Positions 20,736 through 34,136 of a stretch of 64,000 bases of DNA are shown one piece after another. The position numbers were made by a program, and so were the translations under genes. Positions within the stretch are counted from its first letter, which is position 1. Every line of letters starts with the position of its first letter. Source of the stretch: Phaeoceros laevis (Eukaryota > Anthocerotophyta > Anthocerotopsida > Notothyladales); contig JBNGIQ010009496.1 in assembly GCA_049999765.1 (NCBI GenBank), positions 610,608 to 674,607 of the forward strand, given 5' to 3'. A model generated the notes under the pieces. That model saw only the letters and a list, made by a program, of their open reading frames with translations. It searched no databases and was not told the DNA's origin.

Positions 20736-22789
20736 GGTACCAGAGCTAGCATGCATAAGACTAATTGCCATTGTGCCATTTGGAACCGGGAGCACATGGC
20801 ACATCTTAAACAAGATAAAAAAGATGGAGATCCAAGCAGCTATGGTGACGAACACCGATGATGTGCGCACGCAGTTCCTTGTTGTTTTACACAACCACCA
20901 CCATGCTTACCACATGTGCTTGCTTCCATTTCTCTCTTGCAAGACATATGGACAGGCTCATAAGCGTGTGCGCCTATGCTTCACATACGTGGAAGAGCAT
21001 GTTAAAACCGTCGGAGCAGGCCGTATTCCCACTAATAGCGCACCTTCTCATCCCTCCCAAGTAACGCAGGTTGTTACAGGACGAGAAGAAATCTTGGAAG
21101 TTACTGTAGGATTTGGCGACGACAACATGAACATCTGAGGCCGTCTTACTCACCTAAGTATGGTTGATTAGTTTAGCAGTTGAGGTTTCTTAAACCCCTT
21201 TTTAATGTAATTTTTGCCTCTTTTTATAAAGTGCCCACGTCGCCAAAAAAAATTGCTGCAAGCTCTAGTGCGGTTTCATAATCTCTTGTAGCACGGAGAC
21301 GCTTCTTGTAATGATCCAAGGTGCGGAGCCCGATTTTTAATAAGCTGACGCACAGTTCTAAGCTTACTCGACTCGGCATTTGTATTCATGATAAAATTGC
21401 ATATAAGCTCTTGTCCCCTCTTTTTGTCATGTGCAACAGTTGTTAGATTTAGATTATTCTTGTAAGGCCTATGAGCTTGAGGCCTAGGGCGTCTTTGTTT
21501 ACGTAATGTTGGGGTTGCGTAGTGTATGTCTCGTTTAATTNNNNNNNNNNNNNNNNNNNNNNNNNNNNNNNNNNNNNNNNNNNNNNNNNNNNNNNNNNNN
21601 NNNNNNNNNNNNNNNNNNNNNNNNNNNNNNNNNNNNNNNNNNNNNNNNNNNNNNNNNNNNNNNNNNNNNNNNNNNNNNNNNNNNNNNNNNNNNNNNNNNN
21701 NNNNNNNNNNNNNNNNNNNNNNNNNNNNNNNNNNNNNNNNNNNNNNNNNNNNNNNNNNNNNNNNNNNNNNNNNNNNNNNNNNNNNNNNNNNNNNNNNNNN
21801 NNNNNNNNNNNNNNNNNNNNNNNNNNNNNNNNNNNNNNNNNNNNNNNNNNNNNNNNNNNNNNNNNNNNNNNNNNNNNNNNNNNNNNNNNNNNNNNNNNNN
21901 NNNNNNNNNNNNNNNNNNNNNNNNNNNNNNNNNNNNNNNNTTTGTTTACGTAATGTTGGGGTTGCGTAGTGTATGTCTCGTTTAATTAGATCTGTTCCTT
22001 GTACTCGCATGATATAAATAACAGCATACTTTAATTCATTCATTCACACAGGAAATATATTATGTTTGCCTTTATCTATATGATACTTATTTCTACAATC
22101 TCTTCTTAGGGTTGTGGGATTTGAGGGTGTGTGTGTGTGTGTTCATATTTGAAGAGGTTTACACGGGTTTAAATGTTCTGCTAATATTTTAGTTAGAGTT
22201 TACTTCTCAATCCACTCCATCAAATGAGTCTTGCTTTTTTTATCATGTTTTAATGAGGTATCACTATTGAGTCGTGACTTCTAACATACTCCCTATAATT
22301 GACACCTGACTTACTCATATTCTTTTCGCATACGAGCGGAGGTAGCAATGCAGCAAAGCTCTATTTCTCACTATTGCAACCACAGCTAGCAATGCAGCAA
22401 TGCTCCATTTCTCACTATTGCAACCACAGCTGGGAGGGTAATTGATGACTCCTAAGCATTTGTTTGCTTGTCCTCTAAACTTAGTCATTAGGTCAACTTG
22501 AGTGTTGTTGGTGTTTGCCTAGATTGCATTAGTTTAGTCAATCATTGAAAAAGTGTTTGGCTGGCCGCGTGAGTAGCAATGTTCCAACATAGTTATAATT
22601 GTTTAAAATTATCACGATCATATGGACTATTAGGGAGATACGTGCACCCCTTTCATCCACGTCACCTCAGATGATGAATGAATGAATAAATTCCAATATT
22701 CTGCTCAGGTAACCAGACAGTATGTCAACTGCGACAAGGAACTCACTATCCTCTTAGACTTCTAATCGAGCTATCTAACTGCAGTCGTC
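20736..22789. other. Spacer with gap flanked by identical 47-bp ends
   Basis: A 400-N gap occupies 21541-21940; 21494-21540 and 21941-21987 are identical. A possible coding remnant is seen on the minus strand at 21276-21480 (basic, unassigned). At 22344-22431 a 44-bp unit is repeated with two mismatches. The remainder is AT-rich. Confidence 0.6.
22344..22431. repeat. 44-bp tandem duplication (two mismatches)
   Basis: 22344-22387 and 22388-22431 are nearly identical. Confidence 0.9.
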
Positions 22790-22989
22790 TAGCTAAGTCG
22801 CCTCATTAAGCCCGTCTAGTCTAAGCCACCTAATTAAGCCGTCTAGTGTAAGCCGCCTAAGCCACCTAACATGATAAACCAAAGGGTCACATTGAAAGAT
22901 ACAAATACTATTGGAACCAATAGGGTCAATGAATGAATTGTAGTGCGATGTCCTTCTGCTCATGTCGAATGGCCTTCCACTCCAGTATG

Positions 22990-23461
22990 TGAATGCCGTT
23001 GAGACAAAAAAAACCATTTGTTTTGGTCTAAAATAAACAATTTTGACCAAACTCCAGATATTGTAAAAACAACTTTGGTCCATGACGGTTAATCTTGCCA
23101 ACACCTGTCTGCACCACTTCTTTTGACCTAGTTTTCGCACAACTTCGACCAGCCGGCTAACAAGATATCGTCCAATCTTTACAGATCCGGCCGTATTGAT
23201 CAACTTCCAAAATATATAGATCGTGGTGAGCTAACAACCATGAAATATATTTTTTGGCAAAATTTACTTTATAATGAACACCACAAAAATCCCTAAAAAG
23301 CAGGGAGAGAGCGTCCTAATAGCCATGAAATTGACCAAGTGGTTTGCAACATCTTTCCAACCGTCCGTCACCAATGTCAAGTGCTCCAGTGTGTTGCCAA
23401 TTCGTCTTCTTATTTTGCACACTTGCAGAAACTCTAGCATGCTCTTCGGACCTGTGCACAC
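22990..23461 (-). mobile_element. hAT-like transposase remnant (DUF659-type)
   Basis: Two minus-strand frames match the DUF659 region found in plant hAT-family transposase derivatives. The first (23264-23461) reads NTLEHLTLVTDGWKDVANHL followed by VNFMAI, the typical T-D-G-W strand and helix. The second (about 23090-23203) reads KIGRYLVSRLVEVVRKLG, matching the next conserved helix. Frame changes and stops separate them and the catalytic DDE core is not preserved here, so this is a decayed transposon piece. No terminal inverted repeats were identified. Confidence 0.55.
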
Positions 23462-24681
23462 TATACAGTGCCATGCTTTAGTATCCCCCTCCTTTTTTTT
23501 GCAAAATTTTTAACTTTGAAACTCAGATTCTATGCACAATATTACTTTTGTCCCCCATAATTTGAGTATTTTTGAAGTACTTTTCGAACCTTTTAGTAAA
23601 AAGCACATACGTTTTGTATTCATCTCATCAAGTTCTATCTAACCATGTATTTTTTTTCCCATTTAGAAAGTTAACAAGAAATATACAAAGTACATAGAAC
23701 TTTGAGTACTTCGTTTGTTCCTACATTGGAAAAAAAAAATGGTTGGATAGAGCTCAATGAGGTAAGTTCAATATTTTTTTAATTATATTTTGAATTAGTA
23801 TAGTAAAACATATTATTTAGAAATAGAGCGTACTAAAGGTATTCTAAGTGTTTCTGCACGGCCCAAAGTTTGCCTAGTGTAGCGTGCACATGGCTTGCGT
23901 TGAGCAGAGTGGTACGTAGCCTATCCCTCCTTGATGGTACATGTGTTGGGCCAGCTTAGCCTAAACACGTGACCATGATTACTCTTATCTAAATTAAAGG
24001 AAAACCACCACCTGTAGTGCAATTTTAAGCAACACATAATACAAGAGTGGGCAGCAGCTCTGCGACTGATCCCAAACATCCTATTGAACTCTCTCAATCT
24101 CTTCCCATTGTCCACAGAGATTCTCAAATCTGGCATGAATATCTGAAGCTCGGTAGCCTTGAAATCAACTGGAATTGCAGCACAAGGTCTGCATCCACTC
24201 TTGACTGCATGTCGAATTCATGTCATTTTGCTCCTTCAACCAAGCTTTGACTTGAAATCATACTACCGGCACCTCACTTTCTTGGTTCCTTCACCTTTGT
24301 GATGCTGCAACACCTCGTAGTATTCCCGTGGGAATACTATGAGGTGTTGGAGCNNNNNNNNNNNNNNNNNNNNNNNNNNNNNNNNNNNNNNNNNNNNNNN
24401 NNNNNNNNNNNNNNNNNNNNNNNNNNNNNNNNNNNNNNNNNNNNNNNNNNNNNACCCAATCATTTGGTAGAGTTCGCGAGAGTTCCTTTTTTGTGTTCGT
24501 TATTTTTAATCGTGGTTAGCAATTACCCAACAAGCGCACACTAATTATAGGTGGGCGTTGGTTAGCATTTAGTGAATGCCATTTACGAAAAGGAGCTCCT
24601 AGTTTTTATGCGAATCCAAAATTCCAAACGAAAACATACTCTTATAGATCTGGATTTGTTGGAAATACGATAGCTTCGACG
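23462..24681. other. AT-rich spacer with palindrome and gap
   Basis: Contains many poly-T/poly-A runs, a near-perfect 42-bp palindrome at 24308-24349, and a 100-N gap at 24354-24453. 24454-24681 is the upstream region of the GDSL gene. Confidence 0.6.
24308..24349. repeat. 42-bp near-perfect palindrome beside an assembly gap
   Basis: Arms of 20 nt (CAACACCTCGTAGTATTCCC and its complement with one mismatch) around a 2-nt centre. The assembly breaks four bases later. Confidence 0.9.
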
Positions 24682-26075
24682 ATGGCGGGCTGTCCGCAGG
24701 CTCTTCTTAAGCGCGTCTTCTTGTGTCCTATTATGCTGCTTCTCTTGTCCATGTTCACTTCGCTCCCTGCAACCTATGCCTCTGTCAATGAGTTCCACGA
24801 CGTCTACGATGAAGCATCGTGCAACTTCACTGCACTCTTTGCCTTTGGTGACTCCATGACTGACACCGGGAATGCACAAGCTGTCTTCTCGTGGCAACAT
24901 GCTGCGAGTTTACCGCCGTACGGGGAAACGTACTTTGGAGAACCGAGGGATAGGTTCTCAGATGGTCGACTTCTGATAGATTTCTTCGGTGAGTCGTTTT
25001 TTTGAGTTCTTTTAGAGAATTTGCTAGAATAGTAACTCGTCAGATGCGTCTGCCTAATTTCTTCGAGTACGTGTGTTGCTGGGAAGACAACTTCTGACTC
25101 AATTCTCTCTCACCCCTTTGTTGGATTGTCTCAGCTCAGGCCTTCGGGTTGCCTATGCTCGACCCATATCTGCTCAGCGCAGAGTCTAACTTCAAGCACG
25201 GAGCCAACTTCGCAACATCTGGCGCTACCGTGACCAACATCACCTTCTTGGTGCCCTATGATTTTGGAATCCAAGCCTACTGGCTCGACGAGCTCCGAAC
25301 CCACTCGGCCATGCACTACCACGATGATGCAACTTGGAATCAACCACTGCCAACACCATCAGATTTCGACAGAGGACTCTACATGATAGCAATTGGCGGG
25401 AACGACTACGATGCCGGCGTTTTCATCCACAACATGACCGAACCTGAGCTGATGGCCTTCATACCGCAGGTGGTGGCAGAGACTCTGCAGTCTGTTAGGG
25501 CTCTGTATGAGTCGGGGGCACGCAACATGATGATCGTGAACATCCCCCCCATCGGGTGCACGCCGGAGCTTCTTACCATTCTGCCGCAAGGTCCTCCTGA
25601 GTTCTATGATGAGCTCGGCTGCCACATACCATTCAACACTGTGCTCAACACACACAACAATTACCTGAGGACTGGGCTTCTGGAGCTGCGCAACGAGCTA
25701 CCTCATGCGAGGCTCACCTATGTTGACTACTACAACGCCACATACGATATATCTCGACATGGTGAAAGATACAATTTCGTGAATCGCACACACTCATGCT
25801 GCGGATGGGGAGGGAAATGGAACTACGACAGGAATGTTGGGTGCAGTGCCACCAACGTTACGGTAGCGGACGGCGTGCAAGTGAGTGCCATGTCCTGTCC
25901 TGATCCTAACGTATTTATCAACTGGGATGGGATCCATCCTACAGAGGCTTTTTCCAAGGTTGCTGCTCGGGCCATCCTCACCGGCAACTACATCGAGCCT
26001 GCTAATGCTTTTAACGCTTGTAAGTTCGACTTCAGCAAGTTCGACCAAGTTTGGGAATCACCACATCATCACTGA
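24682..26075 (+). CDS. GDSL-type esterase/lipase (SGNH hydrolase), secreted
   Basis: Plant GDSL lipase/esterase, a serine hydrolase of acyl esters that is usually secreted to the cell wall or surface lipids. Two exons (24682-24988 and 25135-26075) join across a GT-AG intron to 415 residues. The N-terminus is a signal peptide (MLLLLSMFTSLPATYAS). Block I is FAFGDSMTDTGNAQ with the nucleophile Ser. An Asn block (ATSGATVTN) and the block III Gly-x-Asn-Asp (IAIGGNDYDAGV) follow. Block V holds the catalytic Asp and His (NWDGIHPTEAFSK). Several N-glycosylation sequons (NFT, NIT, NMT, NAT, NRT, NVT) fit secretion. The protein is slightly longer than the usual 350-380 residues and ends with a run of His. 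Substrate unknown. Confidence 0.93.
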
Positions 26076-27375
26076 GAAGGCTCCTGGTCGTGGACGCTAC
26101 ATCTGGTAGTAGCCCCTGCAGGATGTGACCCAATTTGTGACACTATTTTTTCGTTGCTAGATTGATTGTTTCGAGTCTTTGGTTACTGGTCGCTGTTTTA
26201 GCATGACGTGATCTCTCGATATAGTGCTCCCAGGTGAAAGCGTAGGTGCTACCTCCTAGATGTCATAGCCAAACAGTAGCTGAGACGCAGTTTTGCTTAG
26301 GATTTGATTTTCAGGAAAGTCAGACCTATGAATTGATAGGTCTGAGATTCTGAGACTCTGAACTCCTAGGACATGTTGGATATGTAAGAAAAGTTTCTAC
26401 TTTTACAATTAGGCGTATATAAGTTTCCCACACATTATGCATACATTGTTTAGAAGGGGCAAGTCCCACAATCTGAGCTTCCAGATCTACTGGTGATTTC
26501 CCTGGACAGTCAAGCTGGTTCCATCCATTTAGCATTGTTACTGCCAGCTAGTTATTCTTGGGGATGGTGGTTTACAAGATTACGATTGGGATCAGTCGAG
26601 GGGGACTCAGGGAACACCGGCTGCAGAGTCTTGTGTCAAGTTTGGACTACGACTTTGCCACAGAACGTGAAATTGTGATGGATATTATAAACATCATTCG
26701 TTGGAAGGTGGTTGCTTTTGTTTCCTACCCACTTCGACCTGAGACTGCAGCCGTAAACTCAGGGAAAGAAAAACAATGGGACAACAACCATCTCTCCAAC
26801 TCCTGGGATCGCTAAATGCATGACGAAGTCGCGCATTAGGACTCAAATTCTTCTCTGCCCAGTGCAGAACAAAACTGTTCCTACTTACACTGTAACCTCC
26901 CTAGAAGGGGAACTTTAGTTCCCTACCTGGTTTGCACCCAACCGTAAGAAACGATGAATGAGGCAGTTTCGCTCTTGTACTCATCTACTTGGCCATTGAA
27001 AAGTACTTTTCTGGTCTCACACATCGGCTGCGCAACTAAGCAGCTGTATTTCTAGTACCAGACTTGCAGACTTCTGTGTGAATTCCTGAATACTGTCTGA
27101 TGGGCTGAACCACCTGATTAGCTCAAGCTCAATAGAAACTACTGATACACAGGTTGTCCTTTTTATTCGCTGGCAGAGAGTAATATTTTACAAGCAGGAC
27201 TCGACGTGTATAATCACCTGCTATAAAGCACCGCTGATCAGCTCCCATAAGTGAATATCTAAGAGCGATTTACTGAAGGACAGCAAAATATTCATCAACA
27301 CCCACCTTCTCAAAATTGCCTCTAGGTGTATCCCGCCACTGTACACCTTCCAGTCAGTTAAATTACGCTTTGTTG
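26076..27375. other. Spacer between GDSL gene and STICHEL-like gene
   Basis: Holds the trailers of two convergently read genes. No recognisable additional gene. Confidence 0.6.
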
Positions 27376-30300
27376 CTATTCGGACTTTTTGGCGCAGGGC
27401 ACAAGTTTAAGAAAGAAATCCACTTTCTTTTGCTTCCTCGGAACACTTTGCCTCACCTGTGCCAACAGGAGGGTCAAGAGGTTATGAAGCTGCATTTGGA
27501 ATAAGAGCAATAATAGCCATGGGATAAGAGTCACCTCGTCGTCCTGTGGAGAGGGCTTCCAGCAGAGGAGACTAGCGTTGCTCACCCGGGACTCCAGTCT
27601 CCTGCCAAGACACAGTTGAGAAACGTGGTGAGGTAGAAGTTGAAATAAAGATACCAACATCTTAAATTGAAAATTGAACAGACAGCTGAATAAAATGGAA
27701 CAGTCACAACAGAAAATGGAGAGTCAAAAGCAAGCAGGTCTTACAAGTTCTCTTGCTCAAGAGCTCGAATGGCACCGTTACCGTTTGTTCCGAAGTGTTT
27801 AGCAACCTTCCGCTTTGAAAGCCTGGTAACATATTCATTCTCAGGCTCAAAGCCTTGAGCCTGATTCATCACCGTACCCAGAGAAACTTTCTTGGCACCT
27901 GTTGAGAAGACTGTCTCCTTCTTAAACTCTTGGCCATCTTTCAGGTTCCACAATTGCTCTGGACTTCGAGTAGCGTGCACAAAAGGTTGATGATATCTGT
28001 GATCTCGAGTCCATAGGTTCTCCATCTGGTCTTCATCCTGGAAATGGGATATTTCAGACCCGTGGGCTATATACCTCGGAGTACTAGTGTCTGTGGAAGG
28101 TACAGCTCCGCTGGGCCAGTTGGAAGAAGCGCTAGAGGGAACCTTGTCAGCTTCCGCATTCTGAAACGCTTGCTGTGTTCTCCTGTAAGTAGAATCCACC
28201 GGGGGTCTCCTAAGCACAGATAAACTGGATCGTTTTTCCAAAGGAATCTCTTCTTGCGGTGCGAGTGCAGCCATAGACGCTGATACTTGTTGCTCAGAAA
28301 GATTGACAACTGGGCCGCTGTGTTGCTCTCTCTTCCGAGGATTTACATCTTCCCTTTCCTCTGGCATGCAAGCAAGACTAAGCTTGATTTCAACTGGACA
28401 ACCAACTGCCATATGGAAAGCATGTGCTATTGTCGACCTTGATCTTAGCGCTTTAGACTTGTGGTCAGGATGCCTGAACTCAATGATGGCAACAGCATAG
28501 CCTGCACAGTTACGTGGTAAAACACTTGGTGAGAATAGGAACTAGCCACAGAGCACCCTGTAGCAACACCCTGTAGCAACACCCTGTACCAACAGCATAG
28601 CCTATGCAGTTATGTCGGAAAAAATTGGTGAAATAGAAGCTGAAAGAGTCTAGAGGTAATCATACCACTATCTGACAAGGAAAGTGATATAAGCCTGCTC
28701 TGGACTTGCAAAAGCTCCTTGAGAACAAGAGAGCGTATCCCCTCCAGCACCCTGTTCCAAATATCATCAAGCTTTCGGTGGCTCAATGTGGTGAAATCTT
28801 TTAGCCCCAACTCTGGAACAGAATTGAGATTCCCAGAAGTTAGAACACGAGCTGTCTCAGCTTCGGGGATTGAACCTACTACAGGTGTCTTCTGTTCAGC
28901 TGGCATGAGATGCCCTGCATTCAATGGTGATGTGTCTGCTGGGTAGATCTTAGCTTCAGGATAGTTTGATAAAGAGTTGCCCTCACCCTTTGACACACTG
29001 CGCCTAGGTTCAGTGGCCACTGTTTGAGGTGAAGGAACCGGCTCAGCATGCAACCTCTTGCCCTCTGTAGCACCCGGCTTATCCCACCCTTGTCCTACAG
29101 CTGAGGAGTTCACCTCCAAGGTATCCTTCTCGCGTAAGTCAACAAGTGTCCCTGGGCTTTCAGCTACACTTGTAGCACCAGACGACGTTGGAAAAAGTAA
29201 CGAGCGGTCAGGAGCAAACTGCAACAGTGCTGCAGTGAGCCATGTTGTTCGGTCATTTGAGACTCTCAGCTGTTTCTCCGCTTCAGACAGGACCTTCAAA
29301 GCTTGTCGGAGACTTGCTGATTCTTCTTGCACTACAAATCAAAGCGGATCCCATCCCATTGACTTTGAGTGAGACTTCATATCCAAAACGTGTGTGCTCA
29401 AAAGAAGACGGTGAACCTAGCAGTAATCCATCACATCGTGAAAAGGACAGGAAGGAATGTGAGCAAGCTCGTGATACTCACAGTTATGTTTTTCGAAAAA
29501 ACCGGTCAAGCGCTGCCCTTCTGCTATTTTATAGCTTCCTGCCAGGATATTTGTGATGAGAGTGGCTAACTGGTTCACCAGTGCCAACGGTTCCGCACCT
29601 GCTTCAAGAAGCTCTCTGATGCACTTGACCGTACTCACAGTATCCGCTGACAATGCCATGTCCAGCAAATCCACCAACTTGGTATCTGCAACTAACCCAA
29701 CCTGAGAGACCACACAGGATTCAGTGGGAGAAGTGATAAGCCCGCAGACAGACACTATGGTAAGTCCTACAAGAAACATATTCTGGCGGGAACATCCACT
29801 GGACAAAGCTACAAACTTACCAGCTCCTGAACCATCGATAGAGATATCTCCTTTCCAAGTAGACTTAACTGATCGAGCATAGTCTCGGCGTCACGCAACG
29901 AACCATCAGACTGGGAGGCTATCAGTCCTAGAGCTTGGTCGTCCACATGCAGATTTTCTTTGGCTGAGAGTGTTCTCAGCCTAACGATGATCTCTGACTC
30001 CTTGATGTTGAAGAAGGAGAACTTCTGACATCTTGATGCTGCCGTTCGAGGCAGCTGCTCTGGATCCGTTGTGATCAGCATGAAGACAACTCGCTCTGGA
30101 GGTTCCTCCAGGCACTTTAGAAACCCATTCCAAGCTTCCTTTGTAAGCATGTGACACTCATCGATGATAAAAATCCTGAAACGAGATGAAGTAGGAGGAA
30201 GCAGTACAGTTGCCATCAGCTCCCTCATAGTATCCATGCCGTTATTGGTTGCAACCTGTACCTCTGTGACGTCCAGAGTTCTTCGGCTAGCCAAGGCCAT

Positions 30301-32166
30301 ACACTCTCTGCAAGTGCCACAAGGCCTGGCTGCAAAAGAGTCTGCCAGGCAATTCAAAACTCCTGCAAAAATCCTTGCCGTTGATGTCTTTCCAGTACCT
30401 CGGGGGCCTTGGAATAAATACACTGGGGCTATTTTCCCCTGCATTACCGCATTAGAAAGGGCCTTGACCACCATATTCTGACCCACCAGCTCTTTGAAAG
30501 ACTTGGGTCGATATTTCTGGCTCAAGCTCCTGTGTTTGTTCTCCCCACCTGCAATTTGCTCGCTCCAAAACAGCGAACCAAGCTGCAGAAAGCTCTTTCC
30601 GCCTGCGCCATGACCCAAATTCTTCAGGTAATTCTTCGCTTCTTCATCGCCATCGAGGTCCATAGACCCCGAAAGTTGCCTTTGATGGTCCCCTGACCGG
30701 AGCAAAGCCTCAGTGTCTGTGTCCAATTCGAACTGGTCGGAGTCGTAGGACCCTGATGACCTTCGGCGAGATGCCCCTTTTGCTGAATATCGCCGTGAAG
30801 ACTCCAACATGGATCCACATGCCATACTCCCAGCAAGATCGAGAATGTTCTTGCCTTTGTACTTGTGAATTTTGGACCAGTACCAAGGCATCCCGCATCC
30901 ATTTGCGGGGAACTGAGAGGAAACATCCAAATCATCTACCCCAGGGTGAGAGCCGACTGGATGTAGAGAGCTTCGACCTTTCCTCCCGTCCTCGTTATTG
31001 TAATCAGCCTGCAAGCCGAGGCCATCTGCCGGATATCTGCGAGAAACTGAGAGTGCCCGTGACCTTCTCCGTCTGCCGGTAGATCTGCTACTCCTGTCAC
31101 GCACTCCATCTCTCAGGAGAAGCGGTGAGTGGGACTGGGACTGCGCAGGAGTCAGTGCGTCAAGCTCAATCATATCTGTGCTCAATGCTGCATCGTCACT
31201 GTGATCGCTGATCTCGTCTGCCGTCGGCAAGTTCCCCCCGCCTGTCCTTGATCCAGTGGCCACGGAATGCTGCTCGTACGCACGACGCGCGTATTCTCGG
31301 AGTAAGTGATCCTTCTTCTTAGCCACTTCCTCCCGCCAACTCTCATCATTCCTGTGAGAACTCGCAACGGACACCGACCGCCTCGGAGGTGTGCTGAACT
31401 CCTGTCTGTACTCTCGGGCACGCCGTGTCTCGAGTGCAGCTTCCTCAGCTCGGGCTTGCCTTGCGTGCTCATCCTCTTTCCTCCGATCTCTTCCAGTATC
31501 GCGCCCCCCCCTGCCGCGATCTCGCCTCACAATGCGTTCCCCGTCTCTGTCTAGCTCAGCAAAATCACCAGAGTCTTGCAACCAGGATTCCGTGTCCCAG
31601 TTTTCTGGCGGCTTTCCTTCCCTGGTGGTGCTACTCCTCGACTTGCGCTCCGATCTTGGCCTGGGAGGCCTTTGATGGTAGGCGTTTACTTGCTCGCCCT
31701 CTCCAGCATCATTGGTGTCATTGCGCAGGCCTTGTCCAATTCCGAGCTCCCCACTCCAGTCTACTCCTGACTGATCATCGGCTCTATGACCCACATTAGG
31801 ACTGTCTGTTGGTGTTGCCCTACCCTTCCGTGAAGGCTTCCTCAATTCCCCACCCAAAGGTCCATCTTTGCGAGAAGCCCTCTCCTTCGCAACTCTTTTC
31901 CCAATCGATCCTCTTACTGACTGACTACTCCGTGCAGAGGTGGTCGTGGGATCTCGAAGAGCTCGTGCTTTTTGAAGCTCACTCAACTCCCTCAACAGAG
32001 GGAGCTCGCCAGTTCCCTTGGTGTCCAACATCGACTTGCGCCTCTGCATGTGGAAATGGTGCTTGATGTGAATCAAGTTAGTCAAATGGACGTGGTACCT
32101 GTCATGAGCAAGTTTACCCCTGTTCCTACTAGGTGATCCAGAGGACTTGCCGGGATCCTTTGACAT
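27376..32166 (-). CDS. STICHEL-like protein (DnaX/DNA polymerase III gamma-tau-like AAA+)
   Basis: Plant STICHEL family, which controls trichome branching and cell morphogenesis and contains a bacterial clamp-loader-like ATPase domain. Main exons on the minus strand: 29821-32166, 29482-29701, 28667-29331, 27745-28501, and a last one from 27601 downward. Exon 1 starts at ATG 32166 (MSKDPGKSSGSPSRNRG) and has the STI N-terminal helix (LLRELSELQKARALRDPTTT) and a long Arg/Ser-rich region. The AAA+ core then reads KYRPKSFKELVGQNMVVKAL, Walker A GPRGTGKTSTA, a Cys cluster (CGTCREC), Walker B FIIDECHML and sensor ITTDPEQLPRTAASRCQKF. Exon 4 carries YAVAIIEFRHPDHKSKALRS, as in the family, and ends LEQEN|L joined to RLESR...LLCWK, the usual C-terminal signature. 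The exact C-terminus is unsure: a GTGACT donor at 27534 competes with read-through to 27376. Confidence 0.9.
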
Positions 32167-34136
32167 AATCACCAAAGACACAAATCTGGGAGTTTGTGCT
32201 TCCCCTGGACATAACTCGAACGAAGCAGCAGGAATGCAGGAGAGTGTGGCAAAAGATCATGAGAGACAATGCTACACTATGGCAAATCCACTCTCGTTCC
32301 TCATCTAACAAAACAGGCTAGGCTTGTCCACTAATGCCCGTCATCTCCTCTGGAAAGGCGCTCGCACTTTGCATGGTGTGTGAGGACAGTAGGAGGTGAG
32401 GCTTGCACCTTGCAAGCTGAAAAGGGACAGCTAACCCCTGAACTGGCTGACTACAATTGTCCTCAGCAAAGTCTACAACGATGGGAGATACACTGACTGG
32501 GCCTCAAACAAGTATATGCCGAAGTCCTGCGGCAACGCAACGCCTACTGGACATTGGCACTCTCAAGGTTTTGCGTTCTCTCAAACGACTGCTGAGCAAA
32601 GCTAATGTTTTCATCGGCTTGCCCGCCGAGCAGAATTGGTGAAAAAACTCTGCTTAAAAGCAGGAACCTGCTCTTCTCTACCCGGCTACGTGGGGGATCA
32701 GTGGTGGACAGGTACGACGAGGAAAGCAGCTGATTTTGACACTACTACAAACTGTCAGATGGAAGTGCGGGCACAGATTGTGCAACCAGGAAAGCGAATC
32801 ACAATAGGCGAAGAAATGCATCCCTACAGAGTGGCCTGAGATGAAGCTCCCGCCATACAGCGCCTACTTCCATATAAGATCACTCACAGCAACCCCCACA
32901 TAGAGACAACAAATTTCCCTGGATCAAACACGGAAATGCTAGCTAACCACAAGCACAGCAACTGGTGAATCGATGGATAAATCCCCTAGCACACAAGGCG
33001 GGAGCTGGCCCTGACACACGCCACACAAATCCGAACAAAACAATCCGGAGGCAGCGGAATCCGGGCACTCCGCTGCCAAATTGCTACCCGCTACGGGGGG
33101 GACGGGTGGCGGGGTGAAGGGGGCGGACGGGCTACGATGAGCCACCGGGGGCGGGAGGGAGCTGAGGGCGGGGGGAAGGCAGGGCAGCGCAGCCCTGGAG
33201 TATCCCTAGACGCGAAGGTCCCACAGTGTAGTAGAACAGCAGGGAGCAGTAGCACCATAACAGGGGCAAGCTACCAGGAACAGGAGCAGCAACAGGGCCA
33301 GAGAAGCGGTGGGAGCAGCGTAATGAACAGGAAGGAGGAACATTACGTGGAAGCAGGCGATGGCGATGAGAGTTTGAGTCTTCGTGCGTGCCGGCTCGTC
33401 CGCCCCCGAGCAATCCCCCCCGAGCAGCTGCGCAACGGAGCCTGCACTCNNNNNNNNNNNNNNNNNNNNNNNNNNNNNNNNNNNNNNNNNNNNNNNNNNN
33501 NNNNNNNNNNNNNNNNNNNNNNNNNNNNNNNNNNNNNNNNNNNNNNNNNTCTCCGGGGGCAGCCAGCAATGCGGGCAATCCGGAACGGCAGTCTAATTCC
33601 CTGCGTGCGTGCCTTTCGCCGGCGGCGAAACGGGGGGACGGGGTTCCTCGAACCCGGTTCACACGGCCCCTGGGCCGACCGGGGGTAGGCGGTCGGAGCG
33701 GTGAATTAATTGATGGGCTGCCTGGCCAAGGTCCCCCGTCGAAGTGAGCGGGACGCCGTTGTCATTTTGAATTTCGCTGGTGGGACCAAACTCATCAGTT
33801 GCGACCAACTGGTCTCACAGCACAGTTCCTGATTAGTCCCGACATGGGTTGACTTTTGTTTAGCGCTATCTAATTGCACATGATGATCATCCTCACGATG
33901 GTTTCGCAATTCTACGCACTTATAATGTTGGGCTGTAATAATTGATAATTAGTAGATGAGAAAATTTATCCCTTTACATTCATGGAATATATCCTTTTTA
34001 TTCAAACCTATCCTTATGTGGATTATGTAATAGCTAGTAGATGTTTCATATATTCAACTTGGAATGGATTGGATTGGAGTGGATTGGAGTGGAGTGGATT
34101 TTGCTCTCCTACTACCTCACATGCTAATCAGAAAGA
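32167..34136. other. Upstream region of STICHEL-like gene, GC-rich block and gap
   Basis: 32167-33100 should hold the 5' leader and promoter. 33040-33740 is strongly GC-rich with long but low-complexity ORFs on both strands and a 100-N gap (33450-33549). After about 33800 the DNA turns AT-rich. No gene is recognised. Confidence 0.5.

Noticed and set aside
21522-21969. ORFs spanning the 400-N gap (also those at 36467-36904)
   Set aside because: Translation through Ns; no real sequence.
33132-33747. Long ORFs on both strands around the gap at 33450
   Set aside because: Artefacts of GC-rich low-complexity sequence and of reading through Ns; no domain.
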